The notes beneath the pieces are model-generated. The model did not search any database. It saw only the letters and a list, made by a program, of their open reading frames with translations, and had not been told where the DNA came from. From contig JAJGQC010000683.1 of assembly GCA_021014325.1 (NCBI GenBank), forward strand, positions 1 through 64,000: a DNA stretch of 64,000 bases. The letters are read 5' to 3'. The position numbers were made by a program, and so were the translations under genes. Source of the DNA: Plazaster borealis. Taxonomy: Eukaryota > Echinodermata > Asteroidea > Forcipulatida > Labidiasteridae. This document shows, piece by piece, positions 22,000-34,263 of this stretch (position 1 is its first letter; every line of letters begins with the position of its first letter).

Positions 22000-24056
22000 A
22001 TACTATCCGTGGAGCCGCTGGAATATTAATGTGTATTGACATGTAAATGAGCCGGTCTGGCCGCGGACCTGCCCGGTTGCTATGGGTCCTGTTGTTATCA
22101 AAGTCCACGGAATTCTGCGGAAAGGACACAGACTCGAACGGCTTGGAGGTTTTGACATAACGACTCATATGGAGTCGAAAGTCTCAATTCCTTAACATGA
22201 CTGGGCAACAGAGGGCGCCATCACTCTCGTGCAATTTGGCTGTTGCGCAAAGATGTACGTGTGCAATAAATTATGTGATAGTGATTGCACGTTGGATTTC
22301 CGTGAGACCAGGCGTGTGCATGACAAACTTCGGAGATATAAGTACGTGCACAAAATTTGAACAGTTTATTGAAATTGATTAAGGAACTTGATTAAGTAAC
22401 GCCTAAATATTAATAAATCAAGTGATCAGTGTCACATCCCGGAATTTGGATAGCAAAAGCTGGATATAACCTTCGGTAGTTTGGGGTTAACACACACATG
22501 AGAGTTTCAAATCAAACAAAACGACCACTAATTCGTTGATGAAAGAAACTGTATACATTTATTTACAAGTCTCACTACTCACAATACAATCATTAAAAAA
22601 AGAAAAATATGAACAAGAACAATATCAAAACACAATCCGCTGAAAATCATCAGCACAAAGGCTCAGCCGGTTTCGTTCGCTTGGGGGTGCGGTGCGTTGG
22701 GTGTCGGCGCCAGGCCTGCTGAATAACAAAGTCCTCCCTAGCCTTGATCAAGGCGCTGCAGCCGGCCGCGACCGGCATAATCCGCTTACCCTCCGAATTC
22801 CGCAAGCGCACCCCCAACAGTGCTTGGATCAGTGTGTGCATTGTTAATGTGGACAGTGTATGTACATGTACATGTACGTGTACATTGTTCTGTGTGGAGT
22901 ACTTTTTTTTTAGTAGCGCCTTGATGGTTTTGTAAAATGCAAAAATTTAGGGCGGAGCTCATTATGTTAATGTTTACTAAAAACCCGTTCTCATTGGTTG
23001 TTGGTTGGCCTAGCAACTCTTGCTGCGATGTCAATCACAACGTTTTGCAAACACTGCACAATGTGCTCCTTAGGTCATAGTGTTTATGTTTAGCGTAACC
23101 GTAAACATGTGGTAGCCTGTTGCAAGAACTTAAGGCAATGTTGGGCGAGGGAGAAATCCCTACCCCAGTAAAAAGGGTAGTTACTAAAGTCGCTGGAAAT
23201 CAATGGTGTATAATTTGCAACAGTACATCGCAGCACAACTACAGGAGCTTTCAACAAGATATAATAACTTCCTGACTGTTAATCAGCAGGCTTGATTCTG
23301 TTTTGAGCATCAACATATCAATGACTAACCCTTGCATGTCACATCAAGTGTGTGACGTGTTTGAGAAAGGTACAAAAAGTAATGAAGATGGCCACGTGGT
23401 TGAACAACAACTACAAGATCAATTTCATCAAACTTACTTTTGCCATACTACTACAACTACAACGCCTAACGTTACACTTAGTTCAGCGGCTTCAGGGACA
23501 AATCTACCAGCTACAGTGTACTTCTGATGCTAGTCCTGGTGTTAAAATGGAACGCATGATAAAGGACCTCTGTTGGAAGTTGTTCGATACCGTACCGAGC
23601 GGGGCTTGTCGGGCACGTAGCCGTCAGCGCGAGCCCTCACATTTCGAACAGACACCGCACTCCCGACTGAAGCACGTGAACACAATGTAAAGCATGGTAA
23701 GTGTACAGCGTACAGCGTATTTTAACACACAGTTATGGACGGCATTGCAGCCTTGTCGTTCAGGTTATGTACGTCATTCTCAATCGCGCCTGTGATTCGC
23801 CAATGTTTTGAATGAAACTCCCACGTCCTGCATAAGCTCTTTTCTTGGATTTCCAAGAAAATATAAAGAAACACATAAGCTTTCGTTTACAAACCGGTCA
23901 AGGTACATGTTTGAGTCACGCGTACGAGGTAGAAAGAACGACCGTACTCATGTATGTACACGTACATGTACAATGTATACGTTGTTCGTGTACACTGTTT
24001 ATGCACTACAGTTGTTGCCGAATCGTGCCGCATCGGGCCGGGGCGCGATATTTTTT
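22000..24056. other. Non-coding stretch with short palindromes
   Basis: Contains alternating GTACATGTACATGTACGT near 22858 and a related stretch near 23955, plus the palindrome AGCCTTGATCAAGGC at 22740. Open frames up to 112 codons (23352-23690, 23845-24183) have no recognisable domain. Confidence 0.4.
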
Positions 24057-24136
24057 TTCCAGCTCAGTTGCGGCAGAATCAACAGGGGGCGCTGTTTGCC
24101 GGGATTTCGTAATGAAAAAAGATATGAATAATGCAT
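24057..24136 (+). repeat. Left inverted terminal repeat of the DIRS-like element
   Basis: The sequence TTCCAGCTCAGTTGCGGCAG, then CAGGGGGCGCTGTTTG and ATGAATAATGCAT, pairs imperfectly with the reverse complement of 31862-31940. Confidence 0.65.
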
Positions 24137-25260
24137 CAGCTGTTGTGTTTAATCGCGTGCATACTGTCAGCATTGCTAGCTAGCTCTCTATGATCGCAAT
24201 GCACTGATGACAGGCACTTTTCTTGTTGCGTGTTATAAAAACTGTCAACGGTGGCTGGTGGATCAGGCGTGTAAGCATGGTCTAAGCATGGAGGTCTACC
24301 TACATGGTTTAAGTGAATAATATACTCAGTGCATGATACACCAAAATGTTTGGTGTTTGTTGGGGTGTTGGGGTGTTTGTTTGTTTGTTTGTTTATTTAT
24401 TTTGTGCATACAAACGATGTATTTTTGCAAAAATGCCACAATACAAAGCTTTCATGACGTTAGGTTTCAGGTCAGTCGATTGTTTTCTTTTCTTCATATA
24501 GAGTTCATTGCACTCCATGTCAGGCGCGGCACCACACATTCATTGATTTTCTGCTATGGGAATTACTGCCACTTGGGCGTCATTTTTTGTACCGAGTCTG
24601 TTCAGCTAACCGTAAATACAAATCGTGTGGCCTTCTTTTAAAAAGTGTTGTCATGGAAGGTTCTGGTCTAACTAGTTATCTCAAAAGTGTTCCGATTGAA
24701 CCTTGTAAATGCTCGTACTTTTAGGATCTAAGATGTTTGCCGACTAGGCCTACCTTGTGAGCATTCACAACGTGCTCATTAGCCTTTTTGAGATATGGTG
24801 GACACTATAGGAGTGCATTGTAGATCTGGGTGTACACAGACAAATTTATCCAAACCAAACAGTGTTATAGCATGGAGGAAGGGTTATCTCAAAATGGCTT
24901 ATTGCTATACATCCCTCTCCGATCGACCGTACCCACAGTATACACATAGACAGTGAGTGTTCTGTGCGCGTGGAATTGTTTTACATTTTTGTTACAATCA
25001 CACAACACATAAAATTGTTTTGTTCGGTGGGAGGGCATAATACCAGCAGCTAAGTTCGGGTCACCAGGCTGGGCGTTGGCTGCAAGAATGCAGAAATAGT
25101 TATTATTCCTTGTTCAATGAAGCATTACCTCGTAAATAAGCTAAGGAGGCGCTAGAAGAATTAGTTCAGGCTGTTCTACCCCGAAGAGTACACACCAATA
25201 CGAAACGTTAACTTCCAAAAGTATGTTTTCTGTTTGCTTGTATTTTGTTTTCCTTCTATC

Positions 25261-25522
25261 AGGCTTGCCAAATGCTGATACATGCTACTCCTGCAAGATG
25301 CCCGGCCATTGGGCTAGGGAGTGTCCCCACCTGTTCGGCCCAAGAGCAAAGCCAACTGCACACACTTTGCCAGGCATCGGGTATAGCAACTTCCACACCA
25401 GAGGAATCCCTTGGCAGGTTCCAGTTGCCCAAAGAGCCGTTCCATCCCTCATGTCGGCAATGGGATCAGCTCCAAACCGAGCAGCAGGCACCAGTGTCAC
25501 AGCAGCCAACACCACTGCTTAA
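25261..25522 (+). pseudogene. DIRS Gag-like C-terminal part with CCHC zinc knuckle
   Basis: The frame carries CYSCKMPGHWARECP, a perfect CX2CX4HX4C zinc knuckle, shortly after position 25261, followed by a Pro/Ala-rich tail ending at a stop at 25522. Upstream, a pyrimidine-rich tract ending in TTCTATCAG at 25252-25260 looks like a splice acceptor, so I start the region there rather than at the Met at 25223. It overlaps the Pol-like frame by more than 200 bases in a +1 relation, a typical gag/pol overlap. No longer Gag open frame is visible upstream. Confidence 0.65.
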
Positions 25523-25529
25523 ACCCACC

Positions 25530-26235
25530 CACCTTGAGAGCAAATTTAAAGATGTCTTAGAGGTACGATGCAATTACGAATCATGTGTGCTAAGTGAGTT
25601 ACAGACAGATAAGATTAATGTAAAAGGAAGGCTGAGAGAGCATTCACAATTTTGGGAAAAGATCGGTTCCTCAGAAACGGTGTTGTCATTAATTAACCTA
25701 GGTTATAAAATTCCGTTAATTGAAATTCCTCCCCCAATGAGATTTAGGAACAACAAATCTGCATTAAAACAGCATTCATTCGTCTCAAAATCTATTCTTG
25801 AATTGCTTCATAGTATGGCAGAATAGCAGAGATGCCCGAGCCGTCCTATATAGTTAGTCCGCTTTCTGTAGCCTGCCAAAATTCAAATACAAATAGATTG
25901 ATCCTTAATCTGAGCATCTTGAATAAGTTCGTCAATAAGGTTCATTTTAAGCTAGATGATTTGAAGATAGGCCTCCCATTTATGTCAAAAAATGCACACA
26001 TTATTACATTTGATTTAAAATCCGGTTACCATCACATAGACATTGCTGTAGATGATCAAAAGTATGTTGGATTTTCTTGGGAATTTGAAGGAGTAACCAG
26101 ATATTTTGAATTCAATGTTCTCCCCTTTGGTCTCGCATCTGCCCCGTTTTTGTTCACAAAAATCATGAGGCCTTAGTGACTCATTGGAGATCCACTGGAA
26201 TTCTTATAGCAGTTTACCTAGATGACGGGTTTTGT
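25530..26235 (+). pseudogene. DIRS reverse transcriptase, N-terminal part to the YLDD box
   Basis: The segment starts with VKGRLREHSQFWEKIGSS and LRNN-like FRNNKSALKQHSF, familiar from the N-terminus of DIRS/Ngaro Pol. RT motifs follow: ITFDLKSGYHHIDIAV (motif A Asp), NVLPFGLASAPFLFTKI (motif B) and AVYLDDGF (motif C, catalytic Asp pair). Frame changes occur near 25826-25832 and near 26175, so the protein is broken. The coding sequence is cut directly after YLDDGF by the transposon starting at 26236 and resumes at 28924. Confidence 0.85.
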
Positions 26236-28923
26236 CAGCGGCGGAACACTTTTAAAAGTGGGGGGCCCTTTTTCATATGTATTTTATTTCCATTTGCACA
26301 ACATAGGTATGTTGGCACACACCGGCTATGTTGGGCTATTTGGGTACAAAATAGACCCACACATGACTCTGAAGGTCTTCCAGGAGTATAGTAGACCAAT
26401 ATCCCTAAAAGAAACCGTCAAATTTGGCCGTTATCGAGCATTTTCAAATAACTAAGTTCACGTGATTTATCTGAACCAATTCTTTAACGCAGATAAATCA
26501 CAAGATCTTTGGAGTTAATTTTACTTTCAGCGATCTAAAAAGTGTATTACTAAACCAATTTCAACTCGACTGGGTTAACAACAGGAGCGATTGACGAAGC
26601 TGTAAGCCAAAATGCAATTTTTCCGTAAAGATGTATTTTTTCGGGAACGATCGTTAGACAAAATTACTATACCTTATACATCGAACAACTACCACCATTC
26701 TGCGATTTGCCAATTGGCAATCAAGACGTGTTTTGTTAGATCGACTAAATGCAGATTGTGTCATTCAGCCGCTAAGCTAATCGGATAACGTGGCGAGTGC
26801 GCATGCCCATAAAGACGCATCCCGACCGTACCTCTAGCCTCTTTCTATAGACCTTGTGACCTTTGTTTACAATAAGTGTGACCTTGTACATTCTTGGGCC
26901 TTTCTGGCAGGCAAGATACTGCACTGGTCATATGGGAAACTTTGCATTTTGTGTCATTATTTCCATATAAATCCAAGAGTTATAAAAGTAACAGCTGAAC
27001 AAGTTTTGAAATGTGCCCCCTTTCATCATATCAAAAGTTGAACAAAATGAGACAGTGCAATCTCCATAAAATGTAGGTTTTTATGTTTTCTTCCATTGGG
27101 TGTGTACAAATCTTGCCTGCAGGAAGTCCATGCTTGGTGGCTCTTGGAAACATGTGATGTCACAGGTCACATCGTCTCTAGAATGGTGTCTTTATGAGCA
27201 TGCGCACTTGCAGACAAGCATTTTTCAAAACGGCCGCACAAGAAATCTTCTTTGATGAATTATCGGAAATAGGTTGATTTAATTTGTGAATATGTAGGCC
27301 TATATGTAAATACAATCATGGAGGTAGAATTAGACCTCCATGATACAATACAGGGTTGTTTGGAGTATTGAGACATTAAAATAAAATCTTGACTATTGAC
27401 CTAAAGACAGCGCAGAAAGTGGTTTATGAGAGTTGTTGATTTTTAATGTAAATAAATTATGGTGGTGCTTCAATGGGTGTGTTGTTCATCCTACCTTTTA
27501 CAAAAATCAAAGGACAAAACAAGGTCACAATACTGCACCAAACTACACGTTTCACTTTCAGATATAAAAAAATGTACAGGGCAGCGACCCACACCATCCG
27601 GTACTCAGAGCTACATTCCACCTTGCACTTCAAAGAAGGACATTACAGTGTTGACTTGTTTTTAATTAAGATGAATTTTAAATCATTTATGGGTGTGATG
27701 AGCTAGCACACATCAGTGATTCAGTGCAAATCAAGGAACCTCCAATGTCGAGACCCAGCACAATGAATTTGAAAAAAATAAACACTTTCGCGGTAATATG
27801 CGCCATCATGTTCAGGCGTGCTATTAAAATTAATGGACCATCGCACCAGTCCTGAGTAAACTCTGGGAAACCTAATTTGCAAAGTAAATAGTGATTAGGG
27901 GCCGGCCTACGTGGACGGTGAAACTTGTTTTCAAATTGAAACACAATTGTCATTATCATCGGCGTTTATACGAATCAGCAACATTTTCCTTTGAAAAAAT
28001 AATCGAGAACCAAAAACTAGAAAAAGAAAAGGTAACACTATCGATTAAACTATAGAATCAAACTTTAATAATAAAACAAGAATAATTTTTTGTTTGGGGG
28101 GGATAAAAAAAGAAACTTGAAGTAAACCCAAACTAACAGTTACTCGATCGCGCAACATCGCACTCGAGAGGCACTAGCGTAGTCCGCTGGGCTACGTGGG
28201 AATGAGAAAATTTTTGCTTTAAAATACTATATATAATGTCACATACAAATCGTGCAGTCGTTAACGCGTCAACAGGGGGAGGGTGGGCTCGTTTCGCATC
28301 ATTTTATCATTGCCGGTAAAATATGAGCTGCTTAACTAAATAAACTAGAAATATTTTCGGGGCTTAATAAAGATGACATCGGGGTTATTATCAGATGTAC
28401 ATGGTGAGCCTTATTAAAATGGGAGACTACATTTAAAAAAACATGTGACACTACATTGCGGCCAAGGCTGTAACTGCGGCTGGTGCATGCTAACGGCTTC
28501 TAGTGGGAATAACGCACGGAGAGACAAGTTGTGGCGCAGCCGGGATTCCGGAACCAGCCCGCTAAAAAGTCAGCCTATTGTTTACACACGATCGCTAGTC
28601 TCGTGTGTGCTACTCGCGCCAGCGGTGACTCGCACTGCAGGACTGGTGAAGAATGTGCATCGTGGGCCATTACTATTAACTATAATCTATTGTCCGGGGA
28701 TGGCAACTCGCCTACGTTTGGCGTTAATTGCTGTTTTTTGGTTATATGAATAAGATTATTTTGAGAAATGTAAGGTGTGTATAATATTACAAACGGGGTT
28801 GTCAGTGAACCATAATTTGGTTTCAATAGCTCGATAAAAAGTGGGGGGGCAAAATGACTACATTTTCAAAAGTGGGGGGGGGGGGCAACGGCCCCCTCGG
28901 CCCCCCCGGTTCCGCCGCCGGTG
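26236..28923. mobile_element. 2.7-kb hAT-like (non-autonomous) transposon inserted in the RT gene
   Basis: The ends CAGCGGCGGAACACTTTT and GGTTCCGCCGCCGGTG are imperfect inverted repeats, with AAAAGTGGGGGG repeated just inside both ends. The host sequence GGTTTTGT (8 bp, or 9 if the shared G is counted) is duplicated at 26228-26235 and 28924-28931. The reverse-transcriptase reading continues on the far side. An 8-bp duplication and CAG-like ends fit the hAT superfamily. No transposase motif is visible in the interior. Confidence 0.75.
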
Positions 28924-29960
28924 GGTTTTGTGTAATTCCAAGTAACACAAATGACAGTGTAGAATTCAATTTCCAAGTAGCAAAGCAGGTATCCAAACAC
29001 ATACAAGTTGATCTATTACGAGCGGGTATGATTTATAATATCAAGAAGAGTCATTGGATTCCCTCGATCCGCACCGAATGGTTAGGCATGAAATGGGATA
29101 CAGAAGCTGGTACCTTACAGGTCTTACAACGCCGCATAGATAAGATTATACAGTCGATTCATAACGTTCAGCAATCTGAATCTATTACCATTCGACAATT
29201 GCATTCGTTTGTAGGGTAAATCATTTCTCTCAGTCCAGTATGTGGTAGTATTACTCGTTTAATGACCAGACACAGTGTCAGATCGAAATTGCAAAAGCTA
29301 ATCACGAAGATAACCACACTACATGTAGGTTAGATGATTTATGCAAATCTGAGATTGGATTTTGGAAGAACCATGTTTCCGAGTTGAATTTGCGATACAT
29401 TTTTGCTGTTGAGAAAACCAACAAAATTTCCTGCTGTGACGCTAGTTCACTGGGTTCAGGCACAATCATATGTAATGACTTTCACACTGCTCACCAACAA
29501 TGGACCGAAATCGAAGCAAAAAAGAGCTCAACTTGGCGAGAACTCGAAACTATATACTTTGCAATCTGTCCTTTTTACCAATAGTTTCCAACTCCCAATT
29601 AAAAATCTATACTGACAACCAATCCGCAACTCACATAGTCGAGTCAGGAAGCATGAAACTAGAATTATACAATCTGGCTGTGGACATTTTCAATACATGT
29701 CTTAGCAACAATATTCGACTTGAGGTGCAGTGGATCCCTAGAAACAAAAATGAAGAAGCGGATTTTTTTAGTAGATTAATAGACATAGACGATTGGGGAT
29801 TATCACAGCCACTCCTCCAATTAATGACTAATCTATGGGGTCCTTTTACAGTCGACTGTTTTGCGTCGCTTCTTTTCACGATTTTGGAACCCGGGTACGG
29901 CAGGGGTGGACGCATTTGCCCAGAATTGGTCCAATGAAAACTGCCTTTTGGTACCACCCG
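28924..29960 (+). pseudogene. DIRS RT end, RNase H and conserved C-terminal Pol segment
   Basis: The RT thumb continues with KKSHWIPSIRTEWLGMKWD and IRQLHSFVG, then an in-frame TAA at 29217 where the family usually has a Gln codon. RNase H catalytic acidic residues are visible in CCDASSLGSG, WRELET, IYTDNQSATHIV and NEEADFFSR. After it come WGPFTVDCFAS and, in another frame, FWNPGTAGVDAFAQNWS and FPWWPSSSFWPLLW, a block always found after RNase H in DIRS and Ngaro Pol. At least three frame changes occur (near 29300, 29580 and 29870). Confidence 0.8.
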
Positions 29961-30169
29961 TAGTCCTTATACCAAGTGTGCTCAGACACCTGTATTCATG
30001 TAAGGGAAAGGGGGCCTTGGTTTTTCCATGGTGGCCATCCTCCTCATTCTGGCCTTTACTTTGGTCATGCTACAGAGTTTGGATAAAGGCAAGTTTTACC
30101 ATAGAAGGGTCAAAGGCCCTACAACTAGGAAGAAACATGAAGTCAATATTTGGGCCAGATTCTTTCCAC

Positions 30170-30251
30170 GGTAATATTTGTGTTATTTACATTTATTGTA
30201 TATGAAATAGTATTATCACTAACCCATGGTTGTTTTTCCTTTTTGCATTAG
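30170..30251 (+). other. Candidate spliceosomal intron inside the DIRS-like element
   Basis: Between the Pol end and the recombinase the reading is broken by 82 bases that begin GTAATATTTG and end TTTTTCCTTTTTGCATTAG, with a pyrimidine-rich 3' side. Recombinase-like coding follows immediately. This has the form of an intron. It may also be simply degenerate sequence. Confidence 0.45.
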
Positions 30252-31289
30252 ATAATTTACAAACAAAGATATTGGGATGGATTTCCAAAGGAAATGGCTG
30301 GATTCGAGCATGCTATTTTTCACGACTTGTTGCTGTCTAAGGCAGGGGGCATTGCCAATGGATATCTTTATAAATGCAGAAATTTCTGTTCATGGCTGAA
30401 AGATATTAATATCCCATTAGTATTACCTATCCGTGATGAAATAATAGCAGCGTACATTGCAGACATAAGTAGTACAATGATATCTGACAACTCAATAATT
30501 ACCACGGCAGCAGCCCTTAAATGGCTTCATTCGCTAGTCAATTCCAATCCACACCCCATGGATTCACTGGTAGTACAACAGATATTAATTGCCCAAAAGA
30601 GGAAACTTAAAAAAAAAAAAAACGAACCAAAAAGAACCAATATCCTTAGATGTAGTCAAATTGATTGCGGATAAATATGGAAAACCCGATATAGTTCATT
30701 GTTGCCGCTAAGAACAGCTTGCTACGTCTCACTCAAATTTACGCTGTTATTTAGGCATGACGAAATGGTTCAACTCAAGATCAGCCATATAAAACAATTG
30801 GCGAATGGCAAAGGTTTGGAAATTTACATTCCACGGTCTAAAACAGATGTTTTTAGAGAGGGTTCTACTACGTATATTTCTGATACTAATGACGAATATT
30901 CACCAGTAAAGCTACTGCATAGATACATGTCAAAGTGTAACCTGGTCTTTGGAAAGGATGAATTTCTCTTTACAGCTCTTTTATATCACTCTACTACCAA
31001 ATCATATAAGCCTATTTCACAAAGACCCCTCAGCTACACCAGATGCAGGGAATTGTTCCTAGAAGCACTTAAGCAGGTTGGGATAGATAACCCAAAGAAA
31101 TATGGGCTCCATAGCATGAGATCAGGAGGAGCAACACATTTGGCCAATAAAGGTGTATCTGAAGAATTGCTCATGGACGGTCGCTGGAAAACCCACAATG
31201 CGAACAATAGATATGTAAAAAGAGATGTCAAAAGTACTTCAAAGTTAATACGGAGTGCAAAGAATGTACCTATTCTGACCATCTGTTAA
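30252..31289 (+). pseudogene. DIRS tyrosine recombinase
   Basis: The N-terminal (core-binding) part runs from 30252 with GYLYKCRNFCSWLKDI and IIAAYIADIS. Two compensating frame changes follow around an A-run at 30610-30622 and near 30695. The catalytic half (30699-31289, 196 codons) is open and keeps the signature residues: Arg in LLFRHDEMVQL, His-x-x-Arg in LHSMRSGGATHLA, and His plus the Tyr nucleophile in RWKTHNANNRYVKRD. In the family this enzyme integrates a circular DNA copy. It is probably not expressed intact here because of the upstream frame breaks. Confidence 0.85.
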
Positions 31290-31861
31290 ATTTCAATCCT
31301 CACTATGCTGAGGCTGAGAAAGATGAAAGGGCAATACTTTTGCAAGAAAGGACTGGTTATCATTAAAATGCCATTTATTTATGATTAAGTAAAAGTGCCA
31401 GATATTATTTGACACTATTTAAGTGAGCCTGAAGGGCACTGTTTATAATGTATCAATCTAATAAGTGAAAAAAAAGAAAAAGGATGTGAGGTACGAAGTA
31501 CCAAGATGGACACTTGTCCGATGAGCCTAAAGGGCAATGCTCTACAGTAGAGCAAAAGTGTGGTTTAAGGGAGCTTACTAACTTTACCTATTGTAACTAA
31601 TAATATAATACTAAAAATGCTACTCTACTACTAACAATAAAACATAATGATCCAAACTACGTGTAACTCTTCGGTCAAGGCGGCCGCTCCCATGCTTTGA
31701 ATATTAAAAACTTATGTAATCATAATTGATGTGTCAGTGTATTTATTATGTCGTCCGATAGAATGAAACTGTTTTTCATGCGTATAAGCTAAGCGAAGGA
31801 GCATGAAAAAGCGCTATCAGTGCAGCCACACTACGTTTGCGCCTTTGACAAAAACTAAAAC

Positions 31862-31940
31862 ATGCATTATTCATGTTTTTCTGTGACGACATCCTCAACA
31901 AACGCCGCCCCCTGGTGGTTCGGCCGCTACTGAGCTGGAA
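31862..31940 (-). repeat. Right inverted terminal repeat of the DIRS-like element
   Basis: ATGCATTATTCATG and CGCCGCCCCCTGGTGG, then CCGCTACTGAGCTGGAA, are the imperfect inverse of the left end at 24057-24136. Confidence 0.65.
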
Positions 31941-33469
31941 TTATTTTTCGCCGGGGGTGCACACTGCGCCAGCAGTCTTGAATCAAGGCTAAGTCCTCCC
32001 GTCTCACTTGTTCTCAAACTCTCCAACGTCTCTCCCTTCCCGTCTATTACGTCTCTTCCCTCATACATGTACGTCTCTCACTTCACGGGTAGTGGGGTTA
32101 CTTCTCCAAGATTGGAACCCTGGGTAGTATACATAATGACACCTTATATCCATTGCAATATTACATACAACAACTTATACCAATAGCTCAGAGAACGCAA
32201 CACAAACTGCAACATTACTTTGTTCTCTTAAATCAAACACTGTATTTTTCGGACTGAAATACTTTCTCAAATTATTACGTTATTAAACAAAATGATAACT
32301 TACAGGTCGTTCTTTCGATCCTGGTTTCTAGTCGTACGCTCATCTGCTTACAAATCGTCAGTTGAGGGTCGTACTTTACGCTCTATGAGCACTCAATTGC
32401 TCATACAAAGATATAGACTTCTTCAGAATTTGATCCGGAAACTATCGCACAGTTCTTAATAACCAGCTCTTTCTATCAAGTCAGCGAGGCTGACATGTCG
32501 TCTTCTCCTCTGAAATCTCAAGTTGCAAGTGACCACTCAAATAAGATTTGCTAAAACCGAAATTACAGACCCCGCGAAGAAGGTGTACCCCATGACTTCC
32601 AATCTATTGTTACAAACAAGGGTGCAGCCTGAAAACAGACGCACTATACTGGGCCCATATATAACAGCCAATCACAGAGGATACGATTAACCATACGTAA
32701 CTCCCATTCTTTAAACTGAACTCTACGAACTTTACAGGCCCATTGGCCATCAAAACAGAAAATATTGTTTCTCTTGAAACGTAAACTTAACTTTATACAG
32801 ATAGTTATTTATCTTATATAATCACTTCGTACCAATCAGTTGGCCACAAAGGGCGATTCAAAAACGAGTTGTTGAGGGGCTCTTTCAAGGCCTTTGGTAA
32901 AGCGTATCGCAAAAATGTGGATCATGAACTATATCGATATAAGTACGTACATCAATTTGTCGTCAAATTGCGTAATTTTTGGCAGAGATAATCTAAAATA
33001 TATAATATAATCCTATACTAAGTGAACACATTGTGCAGACTATTCCCTCTCATCACAGTTTAACTAACAATGTTGTGATGATTGTGCCCATGTAATTGCA
33101 AATGCCTCTCCTACTCCTTCTGAAGTATTTATAGCACCTCAAACTAAACAAAGAACAAACAAACACTTCCTAAACCACAACATACTGTATAGGCACATCA
33201 ACTCCCAAGACATGCGCTGATGGACTAACCAGCTGTTTTCCTCGACCCCAGGCTAAATTGGTCACCAATGTCTGCAATTCAACCTTGAGGTGTTGACAGA
33301 TGGCTCATTACATGATAAACTGAAATTGCAGGTCCAGTGGTTATTGTTTCCAGGTGTGGCAGATTAAACAACAATTGACTGGTAGCCGCAGCTACCATAA
33401 TGACTTAACCCAGGGTTTGAACAAGTTAAATACCACAACTGGTAAATACATTTAACATGCTAAAACAGA
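31941..33469. other. Non-coding stretch, CT-rich near 32000-32100
   Basis: A CGTCTCTC-rich low-complexity stretch lies at about 31995-32080. Nothing coding is recognised in the rest. Confidence 0.4.
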
Positions 33470-33545
33470 ATCTAATACTATTTTCGTGACATTGATTTAC
33501 TCATTTCTCATTGTGTTTTTTGTTACAAAAAGTACCCAGACCCTT
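33470..33545 (-). mobile_element. End fragment of palindromic MITE family I
   Basis: TATTTTCGTGACATTGATTT to AAAAAGTACCCAGACCCTTT matches the right arm of the element at 10027-10387. Confidence 0.55.
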
Positions 33546-34089
33546 TAGATTGTTGTTGACATCGTTGATCGTAATAGCGCCAAAATGAGCGCAGTATCAA
33601 AGTTATTGGGTCTAGTATTGTCTCATGGAGACAAAAACTACCACAAATATACACATACATGAGTGTGGACCCAAATGCATTCATCGATCGGATAAATGTC
33701 CCTATTCTGTAGCCACTTGTTCATCTATTCGGTATGAGATAATCGCTTTTTAGTAAAACTTAGTGAACATGTAATTGCAGGATACGAACATCTTCAATAT
33801 TAACCGATGACAATGTCGTCACTCGACGAGGAGTCGTCATTAGACTTAGACTTATGTTTTATATCTTACTATAATACTAATAATGAAAATGAGATTGAGG
33901 ACATCAGACCGGTAACGTCTAAACTGAACGAGCGGAACATGATGGTTAAGGCGATTAATACATTGTCCGTGTCTTTGATGAGGTACAGTGCGGATTGTCG
34001 AGATGACTAAGGAAGATCTAGATGTCATGGACAGGAGAACAAGAAAACTGATGACCACGAATGGTATGCGGACGCCGATACATTTTAAA

Positions 34090-34263
34090 CTTGCTCAATA
34101 TTTTTTTTCGCGGGCTCGACGTGTTCCAAATTTTATCCGCGTACTCTTAACGTAAACGACGTATCCCCAACATACCCATAACTTATAATATCAGCGTACA
34201 CCAACGTACACTAACGCGTTTTCGATACGTTCAGGCGATGCGCCATAGAGTGACAGGCCCTTA
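34090..34263 (-). mobile_element. Truncated copy of the CACACCATGGCG fold-back family
   Basis: The segment from TTTTCGCGGGCTCGACGTGT to CGATGCGCCATAGAGTGACA and GGCCCTTA is the inverse of 43466-43660, including the two ACGTACACCAACG-like units. Only one end of the element is present. Confidence 0.7.

Larger units (their letters stand above)
24057..31940 (+). mobile_element. DIRS-like tyrosine-recombinase retroelement, decayed
   Basis: Domain order on the plus strand: a CCHC zinc knuckle (Gag-like), reverse transcriptase, RNase H, an unidentified conserved C-terminal Pol segment, and a tyrosine recombinase. This order, with imperfect inverted ends (24057-24136 and 31862-31940) instead of LTRs, is diagnostic of the DIRS order. 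Removing the 2.7-kb insertion at 26236-28923 leaves about 5.2 kb, a usual DIRS length. Several frameshifts and an in-frame stop show that the copy is dead, although the recombinase catalytic half is open. Integration in this group is by a circular intermediate and recombinase, normally without target duplication. Confidence 0.85.

Noticed and set aside
27687..27959. 90-codon open frame on the minus strand inside the 2.7-kb transposon
   Set aside because: No transposase or other motif; length expected by chance in AT-rich sequence.
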